Positions 8,088 to 17,785 of a DNA stretch of 64,000 bases are shown one piece after another. A program made the translations under genes and the position numbers. A model generated the notes under the pieces. That model was not told where the DNA came from. It searched no databases and worked only from the letters and a program-made list of their open reading frames with translations. The DNA is from Bacillus sp. 1780r2a1 (GTDB taxonomy: Bacteria; Bacillota; Bacilli; Bacillales; Bacillaceae_H): NCBI GenBank assembly GCA_024134725.1, contig CP099863.1, positions 3,283,258 through 3,347,257 on the forward strand, read 5' to 3'. Position 1 is the first letter of the stretch; every line of letters begins with the position of its first letter.

Positions 8088-8103
8088 ATGAAAACGTTAC
8101 CAA
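8088..8103 (+). promoter_or_regulatory. cre-like CcpA site upstream of serA
   Basis: ATGAAAACGTTACCAA agrees with the cre consensus WTGNAARCGNWWWCA except at one position. It ends 23 bases before the -35 of the serA promoter, a place where CcpA could activate or repress. Confidence 0.45.
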
Positions 8104-8126
8104 TTGTGAACTTTTTTACAATCTAA

Positions 8127-8155
8127 TTGACAGAATTTTTTTAACGTGATAAATT
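8127..8155 (+). promoter_or_regulatory. Sigma-A promoter of serA
   Basis: A perfect -35 TTGACA (8127-8132), 17 bases of spacer, and TAAATT (-10, 8150-8155) lie about 40 bases before the serA start. Confidence 0.65.
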
Positions 8156-8192
8156 ATCAGATATTTGAGTTGTGAAAGGGAGATGTTAATAC

Positions 8193-9767
8193 ATGTATGA
8201 AGTGTTAGTAGCCGATTCAATTAGCAATGAAGGTCTTGCTCCATTATTAGAAGCATCAAATGTTAATTTAACAAGAAAAAAAGTAACGGAAGTTGAAGAT
8301 TTATTGCATACATACGATGCACTGCTTGTTCGAAGCGCAACGACTGTGACGGAAGACTTGTTAGACAAGATGAAGAATTTAAAGATTGTTGCTCGTGCAG
8401 GTGTAGGTGTCGATAATATTGACATTGAAGCATCAACTAAGCGAGGCGTTGTTGTTATCAATGCTCCAAATGGAAACACTATTTCTACGGCTGAGCATAC
8501 TTTTGCCATGATGGCTAGTTTAGTTCGCCATATCCCTCAAGGAAATATTTCTGTCAAATCTCGCGAATGGAACCGATCAGCATTTGTTGGTACAGAACTC
8601 AACCGCAAGCACTTAGGAATTGTTGGTTTTGGGCGTATCGGCTCTGAACTTGCCAAACGTGCGAAAGCCTTTAACATGACGGTACATGTATATGATCCAT
8701 TTTTAACAACATCTCGTGCAGAAAAACTAGGAGTTGACCTCTTATCGTTAGATGATTTACTAGCAGTAGCTGATATTATTACTGTTCATACGCCATTAAC
8801 GAAAGATACAAAAGGTTTATTAAATCGCGATACGTTAGCCAAAACAAAAAAAGGCGTTTATTTACTAAACTGTGCACGAGGCGGCATTATTGATGAAGAA
8901 GCACTTGCACACTATTTAGAAATTGGTCACGTTCAAGGTGCTGCAATTGACGTGTTTGAAGTAGAGCCACCTACTGATAATCCACTTTTAAACTTTGATC
9001 AGGTTATTACAACGCCACATTTAGGTGCTTCAACAAAAGAAGCGCAGTTAAATGTAGCTGAAGATGTTGCTTATGATGTGCTACGCTTCTTAGAAGGTAA
9101 CCCAGTAAGTTCTTCAATTAACTTACCGACACTTTCAAAAGACGTATTCGAAAAAATCCAGCCGTTTACTAGCTTAACAAAACAGCTTGGTGCCGTTTTA
9201 TCACAATGCATGAAAGAACCTGTTCAAGACATTTCTGTTACGTACGCAGGAACAGTAGCGGATTTAGAAACAACGTATATTACCCGAAGCTTGTTGTCTG
9301 GATTTTTAACTCATCGTATCGACCGCTCAGTTAACGAAGTAAACGCGTCAATGATTGCCAAAGAGAGAGGCATTACGTTTGGTGAGAAAATTTCTGATAA
9401 CACTCAAGGCTATGCTAATATTATTGAAGTTGTTGTAAAAGGAGAATCTCGTACATTCTCTATTACCGGTACGTATATCAAAGATTACGGTCCTCGCGTT
9501 ATTAATATTGATTCCTTTGACATTGATTTTTATCCAGAAGGACATTTATTATATATCCGACACACAGACCAACCTGGCGTTATTGGAAATGTTGGTAAAG
9601 CGCTTGGTGATTTAAATATCAACATTGCAACAATGCAGGTAGGACGTAAACAAAAAGGCGGAGAAGCGATTATGATGCTTACGTTCGACCGTCTTATTGA
9701 AGATGCAACAATTGAGTCTCTAAAGCAAGCAAGTGAAATTGTTACAATTCAACGTATTGAACTATAA
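8193..9767 (+). CDS. serA: D-3-phosphoglycerate dehydrogenase
   Basis: The 524-residue protein has the long SerA architecture. The substrate domain comes first. The NAD-binding fold contains GIVGFGRIG and the catalytic Arg-Glu-His set (NCARGGIIDE, then TTPHLGAST). An intervening domain (about 310-450) and a C-terminal ACT domain (LLYIRHTDQPGVIGNVG) follow. It oxidises 3-phosphoglycerate to 3-phosphohydroxypyruvate, the first step of serine synthesis, and the ACT domain usually senses serine. GGGAG stands upstream of the ATG, and a promoter and cre-like site lie ahead. No T-box or other riboswitch was seen. Confidence 0.95.
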   Translation: MYEVLVADSISNEGLAPLLEASNVNLTRKKVTEVEDLLHTYDALLVRSATTVTEDLLDKMKNLKIVARAGVGVDNIDIEASTKRGVVVINAPNGNTISTAEHTFAMMASLVRHIPQGNISVKSREWNRSAFVGTELNRKHLGIVGFGRIGSELAKRAKAFNMTVHVYDPFLTTSRAEKLGVDLLSLDDLLAVADIITVHTPLTKDTKGLLNRDTLAKTKKGVYLLNCARGGIIDEEALAHYLEIGHVQGAAIDVFEVEPPTDNPLLNFDQVITTPHLGASTKEAQLNVAEDVAYDVLRFLEGNPVSSSINLPTLSKDVFEKIQPFTSLTKQLGAVLSQCMKEPVQDISVTYAGTVADLETTYITRSLLSGFLTHRIDRSVNEVNASMIAKERGITFGEKISDNTQGYANIIEVVVKGESRTFSITGTYIKDYGPRVINIDSFDIDFYPEGHLLYIRHTDQPGVIGNVGKALGDLNINIATMQVGRKQKGGEAIMMLTFDRLIEDATIESLKQASEIVTIQRIEL

Positions 9768-9770
9768 AAC

Positions 9771-9805
9771 AAAACAAGGAAGGCAAATGCCTTTCTTGTT
9801 TTTAT
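9771..9805. terminator. Bidirectional terminator between serA and the M23 peptidase gene
   Basis: AACAAGGAAGGC and GCCTTTCTTGTT form a stem with loop AAAT and a T tract on the serA side; A residues on the other side suit the convergent gene too. Confidence 0.75.
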
Positions 9806-10485
9806 TTTGTTATCTTTAGGTGTTGACCAGGATAAATATCACTGGTTGTCATATGATTTCTTCCTTTTAAATCGTCTACATCTATTTTGTATTTTTTTGC
9901 GATTTCAGATAACGTGTCCCCTCTTTCAACAACGTATCCTTCATTTAACTGTCTAAATACAGCAGCTTCTAACTGTTCCGTTACGTAGGCTGATAATTTT
10001 TCTTGATCAAGCTTTGCGATTGGGTTAATAGCATTCGTTTTATCAATATTCCACGTTCCTTTATGAACTTCAAAATGCAAATGGGCACCAGACGATCGAC
10101 CTGTATTACCTATTTGTCCAATTGTCTGACGAGCAGAAATTCTTTCTCCCTCCGCAACACCTCGATTATTCAAATGTGCATACACCGTTTCGTATCCATT
10201 ATCCTGCTTGATAAATACAACTTGTCCATATGTATCAGAGTAATAAGATTTGGTGACTCTCCCACTATATACTGCATACACCTGTGTTCCCACAGGCGCT
10301 GCAATATCAATACCAAAATGTTTTGCGTTACGAGAACCAAACACATCTGTAAGCGTTCCTTCTTCAGTAGGCCAGTTCCACTGTGTTGAAGCTTGTGCTT
10401 TAGCCATTGTTCCGCCAACAAACAATAGACCTATACACATTCCCATAATAACTACTACTAATATTCGCCTTACAATATCAAGCAT
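9802..10485 (-). CDS. Secreted M23 metallopeptidase with C-terminal LysM domain
   Basis: The start at 10485 follows AGGAGG. The 227-residue protein begins with a signal or anchor segment (about residues 5-30, ending AKAQAS). An M23 domain with zinc ligands HFGIDIA and HLHFEVH follows, and then a single LysM (about 182-226, YVVERGDTLSEIAKKYKID). M23 enzymes cut peptidoglycan cross-bridges, and LysM binds the glycan. Some sporulation M23 proteins (SpoIIQ) are inactive; here both metal motifs are intact. From memory the equivalent place in B. subtilis holds sigX-rsiX, so this gene is not syntenic. The exact role is unknown. Confidence 0.85.
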   Translation of the reverse strand: MLDIVRRILVVVIMGMCIGLLFVGGTMAKAQASTQWNWPTEEGTLTDVFGSRNAKHFGIDIAAPVGTQVYAVYSGRVTKSYYSDTYGQVVFIKQDNGYETVYAHLNNRGVAEGERISARQTIGQIGNTGRSSGAHLHFEVHKGTWNIDKTNAINPIAKLDQEKLSAYVTEQLEAAVFRQLNEGYVVERGDTLSEIAKKYKIDVDDLKGRNHMTTSDIYPGQHLKITK

Positions 10486-10565
10486 ACATATCCTCCTATG
10501 TACTAAGCGTTTCTTGACACATAAATATACTATATGCATTTTCAAAAATTCTAGACATTTCCAAT

Positions 10566-10606
10566 AAAAAAAGGTTAGAAAATAGTGAAATATTTTCTAA
10601 CCTTTT
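10566..10606 (-). terminator. Terminator after resE
   Basis: AAAAGGTTAGAAAATA and its near-complement TATTTTCTAACCTTTT make a long stem; on the minus strand a T run follows, 40 bases past the resE stop. Confidence 0.75.
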
Positions 10607-10642
10607 ACTATTCAACCTGTGACCCCAAAGTAACATTTATCA

Positions 10643-12424
10643 CTATGAGTAGTGTTTAGGAAGCTTAATAAAGAATGTTGTGCCCTGATTTAAAATACTA
10701 TTTACCACAATGACTCCATGATGTGCTTCTACAATATTTTTTGCAATTGCGAGCCCGAGTCCCGTACCCGACTTTCCTCTTGTTCTTGCCTTATCTGCTT
10801 TATAAAATCTTTCAAAAACAAACGGTAAATCTTCTTCTGGTATTCCTACACCTGTATCCTCAACTGAAAGATGAACTTCCGTTTGGTTACTGTTAATACC
10901 AAGCGTCACTTTGCCTCCTTTAGGAGTATGACGAATTGCATTATCAATCAAATTGGTTAATACTTGTTCTATCCGATCTGCATCAATGGTTGCCGGGAGT
11001 TTTATTTGTGCATTGGTTTGAAGTTCCAACCTAATGTCTTGCTCTTTAGCAATGCCCTGGAATTTACGAACTACTCGCTCAGCAAGTTCAACCATCTCAA
11101 TTTCAGCTACGTGGAGTTGAACATGCCCCGCTTCCATTCGAGCTAAATCTAATAGTTCGTTAACAAGCCTCCCCATCCTTAAGGATTCATCATAAATAAC
11201 TTGGGTAATTTCTTTTTTCTCTTCTTCCGTACTCGCAATGTCATCAATAATCGCTTCACTATAACCTTGTAGCATTGAAATCGGTGTTCGTAATTCATGT
11301 GAAACATTGGCGATAAAATCTTTTCGAAGTTTATCTAATTTACGCTCTTCTGACATATCGCGTAAAACCGCAACGGCTCCTCGAATCTTTGTTTGGTTAT
11401 AAAGTGGTGACATGAGAATAACCCATGTCTTCCCTTGTATTGTTAGTTCTGCGCTCTGCTCTTTTTCACTTTTAACAACGCTCTCGAACAAACGAACAAC
11501 TTTTAAAGGAAGTTCTGGAATGGACTGATTGTTCATATTTTGCTCATAGTACCATGCTTGTAAAAACTGATCTGCAGGTGGATTCGTAATTAAAATTGAA
11601 CCATTTTGGCTAAATGTAATAACACCATCCGCCATACTACTTAAAATACTTGATAGCTGCTCTTTTTCTTGATTTAAAGCGTTAAGATTGAACTTTAACT
11701 GTCTTCCCATCTGATTGAAAGCAATGGCTAGCTCACCAATTTCATCATGTGTCAAAATCGGTACTTTCGTCTCGAAATTTCCTTTCGTAACCTCAAAAGC
11801 TGCCTGCTTCATTTTTCGAAGCGGAGCGGTAATTCGCGTTGATAAGAAAAAGGCAAAGATTGTAGTCAACACGATGGCAATACCCGCAGCTAAGATAATA
11901 AACTTTGTTGTATAGCGCGCAGGCTCTTCAATCTCAGCTAATGATTGGTACAAGTAAACTCCTCCATTACCTTGACCATCCACAGATAACGGAACGCCTA
12001 CAATAAACATCAGTGGACTTTCTGAAGTACTTCTACCTTCGTTCATGTACATCTCTTCGTGTACAACTTCACCATGTGTAGTTACTCTCTGAAGATTTTT
12101 GTCTTCAGAAATAAGCGAGATGACAGTGTCGCGTCTCTCTTCTTCTGGATGTGTAGAATTCCAATACTTTTTATCTCCTTGCACAATTAAGATACTGGCT
12201 TGATCAGCTAATTCTCGTGCAATTGAAAGTCCAAGCTCCTGGTCTTTGGTTTCTTGTACGATGGTGGAGATTTTAGCTGCTGTTTTCGTTAATCGCTTTT
12301 CTGCGTCATCTACATGATAATTTTCAAAGAACTGCAGCAATAAAACCGTTAAAATAAATAAAACAAACGTAACGAGTAATAAAATAGTAAACCAAAGTTT
12401 ACCAACAACACTGCGCCAAAACAT
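10643..12424 (-). CDS. resE: Sensor histidine kinase ResE
   Basis: The 593-residue protein has two membrane spans (about 10-32 and 172-193) flanking an extracellular sensor region. A HAMP linker (STRITAPLRKMKQAAFEVTKG), a PAS-like domain (about 255-360), a HisKA box with H376 (NVSHELRTP) and an ATPase domain (NLIDNAIRHT, DTGVGIP, GTGLGLAI) follow. With ResD it controls aerobic and anaerobic respiration genes in response to low oxygen and NO. The start overlaps the resD stop by one base (TGATG), so translation is coupled. Confidence 0.93.
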   Translation of the reverse strand: MFWRSVVGKLWFTILLLVTFVLFILTVLLLQFFENYHVDDAEKRLTKTAAKISTIVQETKDQELGLSIARELADQASILIVQGDKKYWNSTHPEEERRDTVISLISEDKNLQRVTTHGEVVHEEMYMNEGRSTSESPLMFIVGVPLSVDGQGNGGVYLYQSLAEIEEPARYTTKFIILAAGIAIVLTTIFAFFLSTRITAPLRKMKQAAFEVTKGNFETKVPILTHDEIGELAIAFNQMGRQLKFNLNALNQEKEQLSSILSSMADGVITFSQNGSILITNPPADQFLQAWYYEQNMNNQSIPELPLKVVRLFESVVKSEKEQSAELTIQGKTWVILMSPLYNQTKIRGAVAVLRDMSEERKLDKLRKDFIANVSHELRTPISMLQGYSEAIIDDIASTEEEKKEITQVIYDESLRMGRLVNELLDLARMEAGHVQLHVAEIEMVELAERVVRKFQGIAKEQDIRLELQTNAQIKLPATIDADRIEQVLTNLIDNAIRHTPKGGKVTLGINSNQTEVHLSVEDTGVGIPEEDLPFVFERFYKADKARTRGKSGTGLGLAIAKNIVEAHHGVIVVNSILNQGTTFFIKLPKHYS

Positions 12425-13140
12425 CAGCTGTTCCCAACCTCAAATTTATATCCTACACCCCAAACGGTTACAATCATTTTAGCAGCGTCTGGAGATACGC
12501 GGTTTAATTTTTCTCGCAAACGTTTGACATGGGTATCTACCGTCCTTAAATCTCCAAAGAAGTCGTAGTGCCAAACTTCTCTCAGCAACTGCTCTCGGTC
12601 GTACACTTTATCTGGCGTTTTTGCTAAAAAACACAGCAGTTCGTACTCTTTTGGTGTTAAGTTTACTTCTTTATCATCAGCAGTCACACGATGTGCATCA
12701 TTGTCAATTGTTAAATGATCAAATACAATCATGTTTTTAACTGAAGGTGTTGGTTCCATAACAGGTATAGACGATGAGCGTCGTAATAAGGCCTTCACGC
12801 GCAGTACAACTTCTCTAGGGCTGAAGGGTTTAACAATATAGTCATCGGTTCCAACTTCAAAGCCTTGAACACGGTTTACTTCTTCCCCTTTTGCCGTTAG
12901 CATAATAATTGGTGTTGTTTTTTTCTCCCTGATTTGTTTACACACTTCAATTCCATCAATTCCAGGCATCATTAAATCTAAAATAATAAGATCATAATTT
13001 ATATGTAACGCTTTCTCTATAGCCTCATGGCCATCAGCAGCTTCCTCAATCGTATATCCTTCTTTTTCTAAATACATCTTTAATAAACGACGAATACGAT
13101 CTTCATCGTCCACAAGTAATAACCTTTGTTCAGTTTGCAT
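12424..13140 (-). CDS. resD: Response regulator ResD (OmpR type)
   Basis: The 238-residue protein has a receiver domain with the acidic pair D11-D12, phospho-acceptor D55 (LIILDLMMPG) and K105-type lysine (YIVKPFSPRE). A winged-helix OmpR DNA-binding domain (about 135-236, VNLTPKEYELLCFLAKTP) follows. It is the partner of ResE, encoded directly after it. AGGAGG-like sequence precedes the ATG. A terminator 180 bases upstream isolates it from resC, so resDE must have their own promoter in 13141-13322; I see no convincing consensus there. Confidence 0.93.
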   Translation of the reverse strand: MQTEQRLLLVDDEDRIRRLLKMYLEKEGYTIEEAADGHEAIEKALHINYDLIILDLMMPGIDGIEVCKQIREKKTTPIIMLTAKGEEVNRVQGFEVGTDDYIVKPFSPREVVLRVKALLRRSSSIPVMEPTPSVKNMIVFDHLTIDNDAHRVTADDKEVNLTPKEYELLCFLAKTPDKVYDREQLLREVWHYDFFGDLRTVDTHVKRLREKLNRVSPDAAKMIVTVWGVGYKFEVGNS

Positions 13141-13322
13141 GTTCTCAACCTCCTACGTTTAGTTTACAAAAAAAACAGATGAACTGCTACCAATGTCTAA
13201 CCAACATTGTGACAATCTATGTAACAAATGAATGAGGCTTAATAGATTTCTCTTTTATTTGTACTCTTTTGAAATCATTTTTCATTCATATCTAATTCCC
13301 AGACCTGGTTGGATTCATTATG

Positions 13323-13358
13323 ACAAAAAAAACTCGCTGTCGCAATGACAGCGAGTTT
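13323..13358 (-). terminator. Terminator between resC and resD
   Basis: AAAACTCGCTGTC and its complement GACAGCGAGTTTT flank a short loop and run into eight T residues on the minus strand. It sits 4 bases after the resC stop, so most transcripts of resABC should stop before resD. Confidence 0.85.
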
Positions 13359-13361
13359 TGG

Positions 13362-14540
13362 TTATGCATATGAATGTAGACCTGCAATGACTAAGTTAAC
13401 TGCAACGAGATTAAACATAATAATAGCAAAGCCACCAACTGCTAACCACGCTGAACGTTCACCTTGCCACCCTTTTGCTAGACGCAGATGTAAAAAGGCT
13501 GCATAGAAAAGCCACGTAATTAAAGCCCATACTTCTTTCGGATCCCATCCCCAGAAGCGCGTCCAGGCAATTTGCGCCCATATCATTGCAAAAATTAAAG
13601 CACCTAAAGTAAAAACAGGAAACCCAATAGCAACAGAGCGATAGCCTACTTCATCTAGTAATTCACTATTGACTTGCTTGACTAACGGTTTTAAAGCAGC
13701 ACCAATTCGCTTGCGAAGAACAAGGCGAAGTAACCAATATAGGACTAAACCACTCATCAGTGACCATAAAACTGTATTTAATTTTTGTGCATTTATAATT
13801 GCAGGTACCGAAACCGTTGGCTCTAATCGATTATCCGTGATTAGCTCACCTTCATGCGGACCAACTAGGGCTGGCAGATGATATACCATTTCAGCCTGTT
13901 TTTCATTTTTATCAACCCATGTAAAGGTAGCGTCATAGTTTGATAAGCTAAAAGCTGTTGTCATAATAATAAATCCAACCGTACTAAGTAAAGAATACAG
14001 GATAAACTCTAGCCAAAATGTTTTTTTTGTTGCTTTTGTTTGATCAATACATTTAATAAGGTAAATCAGTCCCGCTACAAAGCTAATGGCTAAAATTGCT
14101 TCCCCTGCAGCAGCTGTTGTAACGTGAATATGTAACCAATTTGTTTGAAGAGCCGGTATTAAAGGCGAAATTTCTGTTGGGAACATACTTGCATACGCAA
14201 TAATTAACAGCGCCACAGGAAGAGCAAATAAGCCTAGAATACTCAACTTATAAATAAAGTAAATAATAATAAATGCTCCGACAACCATCATGCCAAAGAA
14301 GGTTGTAAACTCAAATAGATTACTAACTGGTGCATGACCTGAAGCAATCCACCTCGTAATAAAATAACCAACTTGCGCAATGAATCCAACAATCGTTACG
14401 CTAATTCCAAATACCGGCCACTTGTTTGTCTTATGCTTTGAATTCTTTTCTCTAATGGCTCCACCAAAGAAAAACGTAGCGACTAAATAAGCAATAAAAG
14501 CTACATAAAGCAAGTTACTACTAACGCTTGCAAAATCCAT
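13362..14540 (-). CDS. resC: Cytochrome c biogenesis protein ResC (CcsA/CcsB-type haem handler)
   Basis: The 392-residue polytopic membrane protein contains the tryptophan-rich WWD-type motif ([19 protein letters not shown]) and conserved histidines in flanking loops ([17 protein letters not shown]). These are typical of the System II haem exporter/ligase. With ResB it brings haem across the membrane and attaches it to apocytochrome c. The gene starts 11 bases after the resB stop, in the resABC operon, and ends in a strong terminator. Confidence 0.92.
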   Translation of the reverse strand: MDFASVSSNLLYVAFIAYLVATFFFGGAIREKNSKHKTNKWPVFGISVTIVGFIAQVGYFITRWIASGHAPVSNLFEFTTFFGMMVVGAFIIIYFIYKLSILGLFALPVALLIIAYASMFPTEISPLIPALQTNWLHIHVTTAAAGEAILAISFVAGLIYLIKCIDQTKATKKTFWLEFILYSLLSTVGFIIMTTAFSLSNYDATFTWVDKNEKQAEMVYHLPALVGPHEGELITDNRLEPTVSVPAIINAQKLNTVLWSLMSGLVLYWLLRLVLRKRIGAALKPLVKQVNSELLDEVGYRSVAIGFPVFTLGALIFAMIWAQIAWTRFWGWDPKEVWALITWLFYAAFLHLRLAKGWQGERSAWLAVGGFAIIMFNLVAVNLVIAGLHSYA

Positions 14541-14551
14541 TTTGTCTCCTC

Positions 14552-16174
14552 CTACCCCTTGTCTTTATCCATTTGATCATGCAACGGCATAACCTTGGTC
14601 TGTTGAATTGCTTGATTTAGCTCGTTTTTTAAACCGTACCAGTTTTTATTTGTATGAGCAGCTAACCAGAGCTCATTGTCAACTCTTTGAATCCATAGTC
14701 GACGATGATTCCAATACATTCCTTGAATGACACCAATCATAAAGATGGCACCTCCAAGACCTAAAACCCAAAGTGTATAATCCTTCCTCACTGTTAAACC
14801 TGTTACATTTTTTGTATCCACACCTGCAAAGGACATTTTATAGTCATTTTCACCAAGTGGCTCTAGGTTTTGTTGAATAGCGACAAGTGCTACCTCACCT
14901 TTGGGATGCTCAGGTGAAAACATTTTAAACACAAAGGCTGGATTATTCGGCACGCGCGTTTTGGTATCAGGATTTCCGTCATCATTTAAGTAAAAGTCTG
15001 GGAAATAGCTAATTAAATCTACTTTATAACCATCCTTAAGCTCATATGTTTCCTGCGGATTATATAAATCAACTGTTAATTGGCCAATATTTTCTTCCGT
15101 TTCTTTATTTGTTAAATGAAATGACATGGCATTAAACTCATTAAGCTTATAATCCACCTGGTAAATGGCATAACCCTCGTGCTTTAAAGGTTCATTTACA
15201 CGAATGCTTTTATCCTTTAATTCTTTTAATTCTGGCGTTTGTCCAGGAATACTGTCCCCTTCACGCTCGTATAGTGTCACATCAGCTTGATAATTCTTTA
15301 CAATCGTTTGATTACCGACTCGGTCAATCGCTTGTTGAAAAACTTCTTTTTCCGTGTCTTTATCGTACATTTCAACTTTAAACGCATTGTTTTTTAAATA
15401 GTATTCCCCATCAGTACCGGGCACTACCTTTGTTTCACCTTCTCGTACCCACAGCACTTCATCAACGTACATGCCAGGTACAAACCGAAGCATGGCGCCG
15501 ATTAAGAAAATAATAAGCCCAACATGATTGACATAAGGTCCCCATCTTGAAAACCTTCCTTTTTCAGCCAATATGTTTCCGCTTTCTTCTCGAACCGTAT
15601 ATCGACGCTTTTTCAGCTGTTCTTTCAAAGTTTCATAGTCTTCATCTGTCCATGACTTCGTAACGCTAAATAAACGCTGCTTTTTCAAGAAATTTGCGTG
15701 TTTTTTTACCCTTTGATATTTTAGTGATTTATAAAGTGGAACAACTCGATCTAAGCTGGCAATGACTAATGATATACCAAGTGATGCGATTAAAAGCATG
15801 TACCACCATGAACCGTATAAATTGTGAAATCCTAGTTCATAGTAGAGTTTTCCCGTCCATCCGTACTCTTGTTCATAATATTGAACTGCTGTTGTTCCTG
15901 GTGGTATGTACATTTCTTGTGGATAAATCGTTCCTAGAGCTGATGCTGTAAGTGTAAGGATAATAATCCAAACACCTACCTTTACTGAGGAGAAAAAGTT
16001 CCATATCTTATCAATGATTGTTTTATTATATGTTTGTGACCGCCTTGCACTTCCCTCGTATCGCATATCAACCAGTTGCTTTGAGGCCTCTTCATTTAAT
16101 GGCTTCCCACACGCTTCACATAACACGGTTCCTTCTTTATTTTGATGACCGCATTCACATCGTATTTGTTTCAT
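14552..16174 (-). CDS. resB: Cytochrome c biogenesis protein ResB
   Basis: The 540-residue protein has the System II ResB/Ccs1 layout: three N-proximal spans (about 65-85, 125-145, 215-235), a large extracytoplasmic loop, and a last span near residue 475-495 ([20 protein letters not shown]). It begins with a short zinc-ribbon-like segment ([19 protein letters not shown]) of four cysteines ahead of the first span. It is the partner of ResC in haem delivery. The resA stop lies 12 bases upstream. Confidence 0.92.
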   Translation of the reverse strand: MKQIRCECGHQNKEGTVLCEACGKPLNEEASKQLVDMRYEGSARRSQTYNKTIIDKIWNFFSSVKVGVWIIILTLTASALGTIYPQEMYIPPGTTAVQYYEQEYGWTGKLYYELGFHNLYGSWWYMLLIASLGISLVIASLDRVVPLYKSLKYQRVKKHANFLKKQRLFSVTKSWTDEDYETLKEQLKKRRYTVREESGNILAEKGRFSRWGPYVNHVGLIIFLIGAMLRFVPGMYVDEVLWVREGETKVVPGTDGEYYLKNNAFKVEMYDKDTEKEVFQQAIDRVGNQTIVKNYQADVTLYEREGDSIPGQTPELKELKDKSIRVNEPLKHEGYAIYQVDYKLNEFNAMSFHLTNKETEENIGQLTVDLYNPQETYELKDGYKVDLISYFPDFYLNDDGNPDTKTRVPNNPAFVFKMFSPEHPKGEVALVAIQQNLEPLGENDYKMSFAGVDTKNVTGLTVRKDYTLWVLGLGGAIFMIGVIQGMYWNHRRLWIQRVDNELWLAAHTNKNWYGLKNELNQAIQQTKVMPLHDQMDKDKG

Positions 16175-16186
16175 AGCAAAAACTCC

Positions 16187-16708
16187 CTACGGCTTAATTA
16201 ATTCCATGTACTCTTGAATTCGTTTTTCATCCAACCCTCCAATAAACACATCGACAATCTTTCCATCTTTATCAATTAAAAACGTAGTTGGTAACGGGTC
16301 TACACCGTATGCATGGAGAACCTGTGAATCCTTGTCCATTAGGATCGGAAAGGATAATCCATAGCGGTTTGCAAACTGCTTAACAGCAACATCTGTTTCA
16401 CCAACATTTGCAGCTAAAATTTCAACACCCTGATCTTTATACTTGGCGTATTGCGCTTCCATTACAGGCATTTCCTTTTCACAAGGTTTACACCACGTGC
16501 CCCAAAAATTTAAAAAGACGCCTTTACCTTTGTAATCAGAAAGCTTATGCTCATTGCCTTCTAAATCTTGGAGCGCAAAGTTAGGAGCCTGATCACCTAC
16601 TGAAAAGGCTTGCTTGTCAGCTATAAATTGCGTATATAGAGTGTAGCCGACGGCAACTAATAAAATAGTTAGAATCGTAGTACGAATAAATAAGCGACGT
16701 TTTTTCAT
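16187..16708 (-). CDS. resA: Thiol-disulfide oxidoreductase ResA
   Basis: The 173-residue protein has one N-terminal membrane anchor (about 8-28) and an extracytoplasmic thioredoxin fold with active site WCKPC (C73, C76), the conserved Glu79, and cis-Pro loop (PLPTTFLID). ResA keeps the CXXCH haem-binding cysteines of apocytochrome c reduced. From memory B. subtilis has CEPC; here the first intervening residue is Lys, which could shift the cysteine pKa. It is first of the resABC operon, and a GGAG lies about 12 bases before the ATG. Confidence 0.92.
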   Translation of the reverse strand: MKKRRLFIRTTILTILLVAVGYTLYTQFIADKQAFSVGDQAPNFALQDLEGNEHKLSDYKGKGVFLNFWGTWCKPCEKEMPVMEAQYAKYKDQGVEILAANVGETDVAVKQFANRYGLSFPILMDKDSQVLHAYGVDPLPTTFLIDKDGKIVDVFIGGLDEKRIQEYMELIKP

Positions 16709-16873
16709 CCCAATCGAACTCCTCTAAATCGTTTTCATTATGCGTTTTCTTACAATTATAGCATTTTTTCGCATTCGTAAAGGGAAAAATATTATGAAGG
16801 TTATGTGACACACTTATCTGTTTAATCGGCCATCGACAGAAAGCTCACTTGCCATCTCTAGGTATACGTCTTC

Positions 16874-16927
16874 ATAAAAAAAGACACGTTTAGCTGACGG
16901 ATTATACCATTAGCTAAACGTGCCTCT
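16874..16927 (-). terminator. Terminator after rluB
   Basis: GGCACGTTTAGCTAA and TAGCTAAACGTGTC-type arms form a long stem; on the minus strand the hairpin runs into seven T residues. Confidence 0.8.
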
Positions 16928-16933
16928 TTATAC

Positions 16934-17659
16934 TTATTTACCTGTTTGTGCTTTCGTATACAGTTGCTTTACCTCATGAGCCGTTAATTCTCTTGCTTCT
17001 CCTGCATTTAAACCTCTTAAATCTAAATTCGCATAGCGCTCACGCTTTAGCTTTAAAACAGGGTGACCAATCGCTTCAAACATGCGACGAACTTGGCGGT
17101 TTTTACCTTCATGAATCGATAGCTCTACGATAGCTGTTTGTTTTCCTTTATCAATCGACAGAACTTTTGCACGCGCAGGCGATGTTTTTCCATCTTCAAG
17201 CATAATACCTCTTTGTAGCTGTCTAATTTTTTCACGTGGTGGAATACCTTTAACTTTTGCTACGTACACCTTATCAATTTCGTACTTTGGATGCGTTAGC
17301 AGGTTGGCGAATTCACCATCGTTTGTTAAAAGAATTAGACCTGACGTATCATAATCTAAGCGCCCAATTGGATAAATACGTTCTTCAACGTGGGGGAAAA
17401 AGTCTACAACTGTTTTTCGATCTTTGTCGTCCTTCGCTGCTGAAATAACGCCTCTTGGCTTATATAACATAAAATAGACCGGTTCCTCACGCTCTAATGG
17501 TACACCGTCCACTTCAATTTTATCGTTAGGTCCTACCTTTGTTCCTAGCTCTTTTACTGCTTTTCCGTTCACCGTTACTCGTCCTTGCGTAATAAGCTCT
17601 TCAGCTTTACGCCTTGAAGCAACACCCGCATGAGCAATTACTTTTTGTAATCGTTCCAT
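16934..17659 (-). CDS. rluB: 23S rRNA pseudouridine synthase RluB-type
   Basis: The 241-residue protein has an N-terminal S4 RNA-binding domain (MERLQKVIAHAGVASRRKAEE) and an RsuA-family catalytic domain with the active Asp in GRLDYDTSGLILLTNDGE. This family isomerises a uridine in helix 89/90-region 23S rRNA (the position 2605 enzyme in E. coli numbering). Location between resA and spmB agrees with ypuL/rluB of Bacillus. It has its own terminator. Confidence 0.9.
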   Translation of the reverse strand: MERLQKVIAHAGVASRRKAEELITQGRVTVNGKAVKELGTKVGPNDKIEVDGVPLEREEPVYFMLYKPRGVISAAKDDKDRKTVVDFFPHVEERIYPIGRLDYDTSGLILLTNDGEFANLLTHPKYEIDKVYVAKVKGIPPREKIRQLQRGIMLEDGKTSPARAKVLSIDKGKQTAIVELSIHEGKNRQVRRMFEAIGHPVLKLKRERYANLDLRGLNAGEARELTAHEVKQLYTKAQTGK

Positions 17660-17743
17660 TTATATCTCACCTCTTGTAACATCTTACTTGTTTACTCTCT
17701 AATATACAAGCCTGTACAGCAAATACCTATTAATTTTCTCATA

Positions 17744-17778
17744 CAAAAAAAGAAAGCATGCCAAGCTTGCTTTCTTTT
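17744..17778 (-). terminator. Terminator after spmB
   Basis: AGAAAGCAAGC and GCATGCTTTCT arms with a short loop lead into seven T residues on the minus strand, 8 bases after the spmB stop. Confidence 0.75.
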
Positions 17779-17785
17779 ACCTTTA

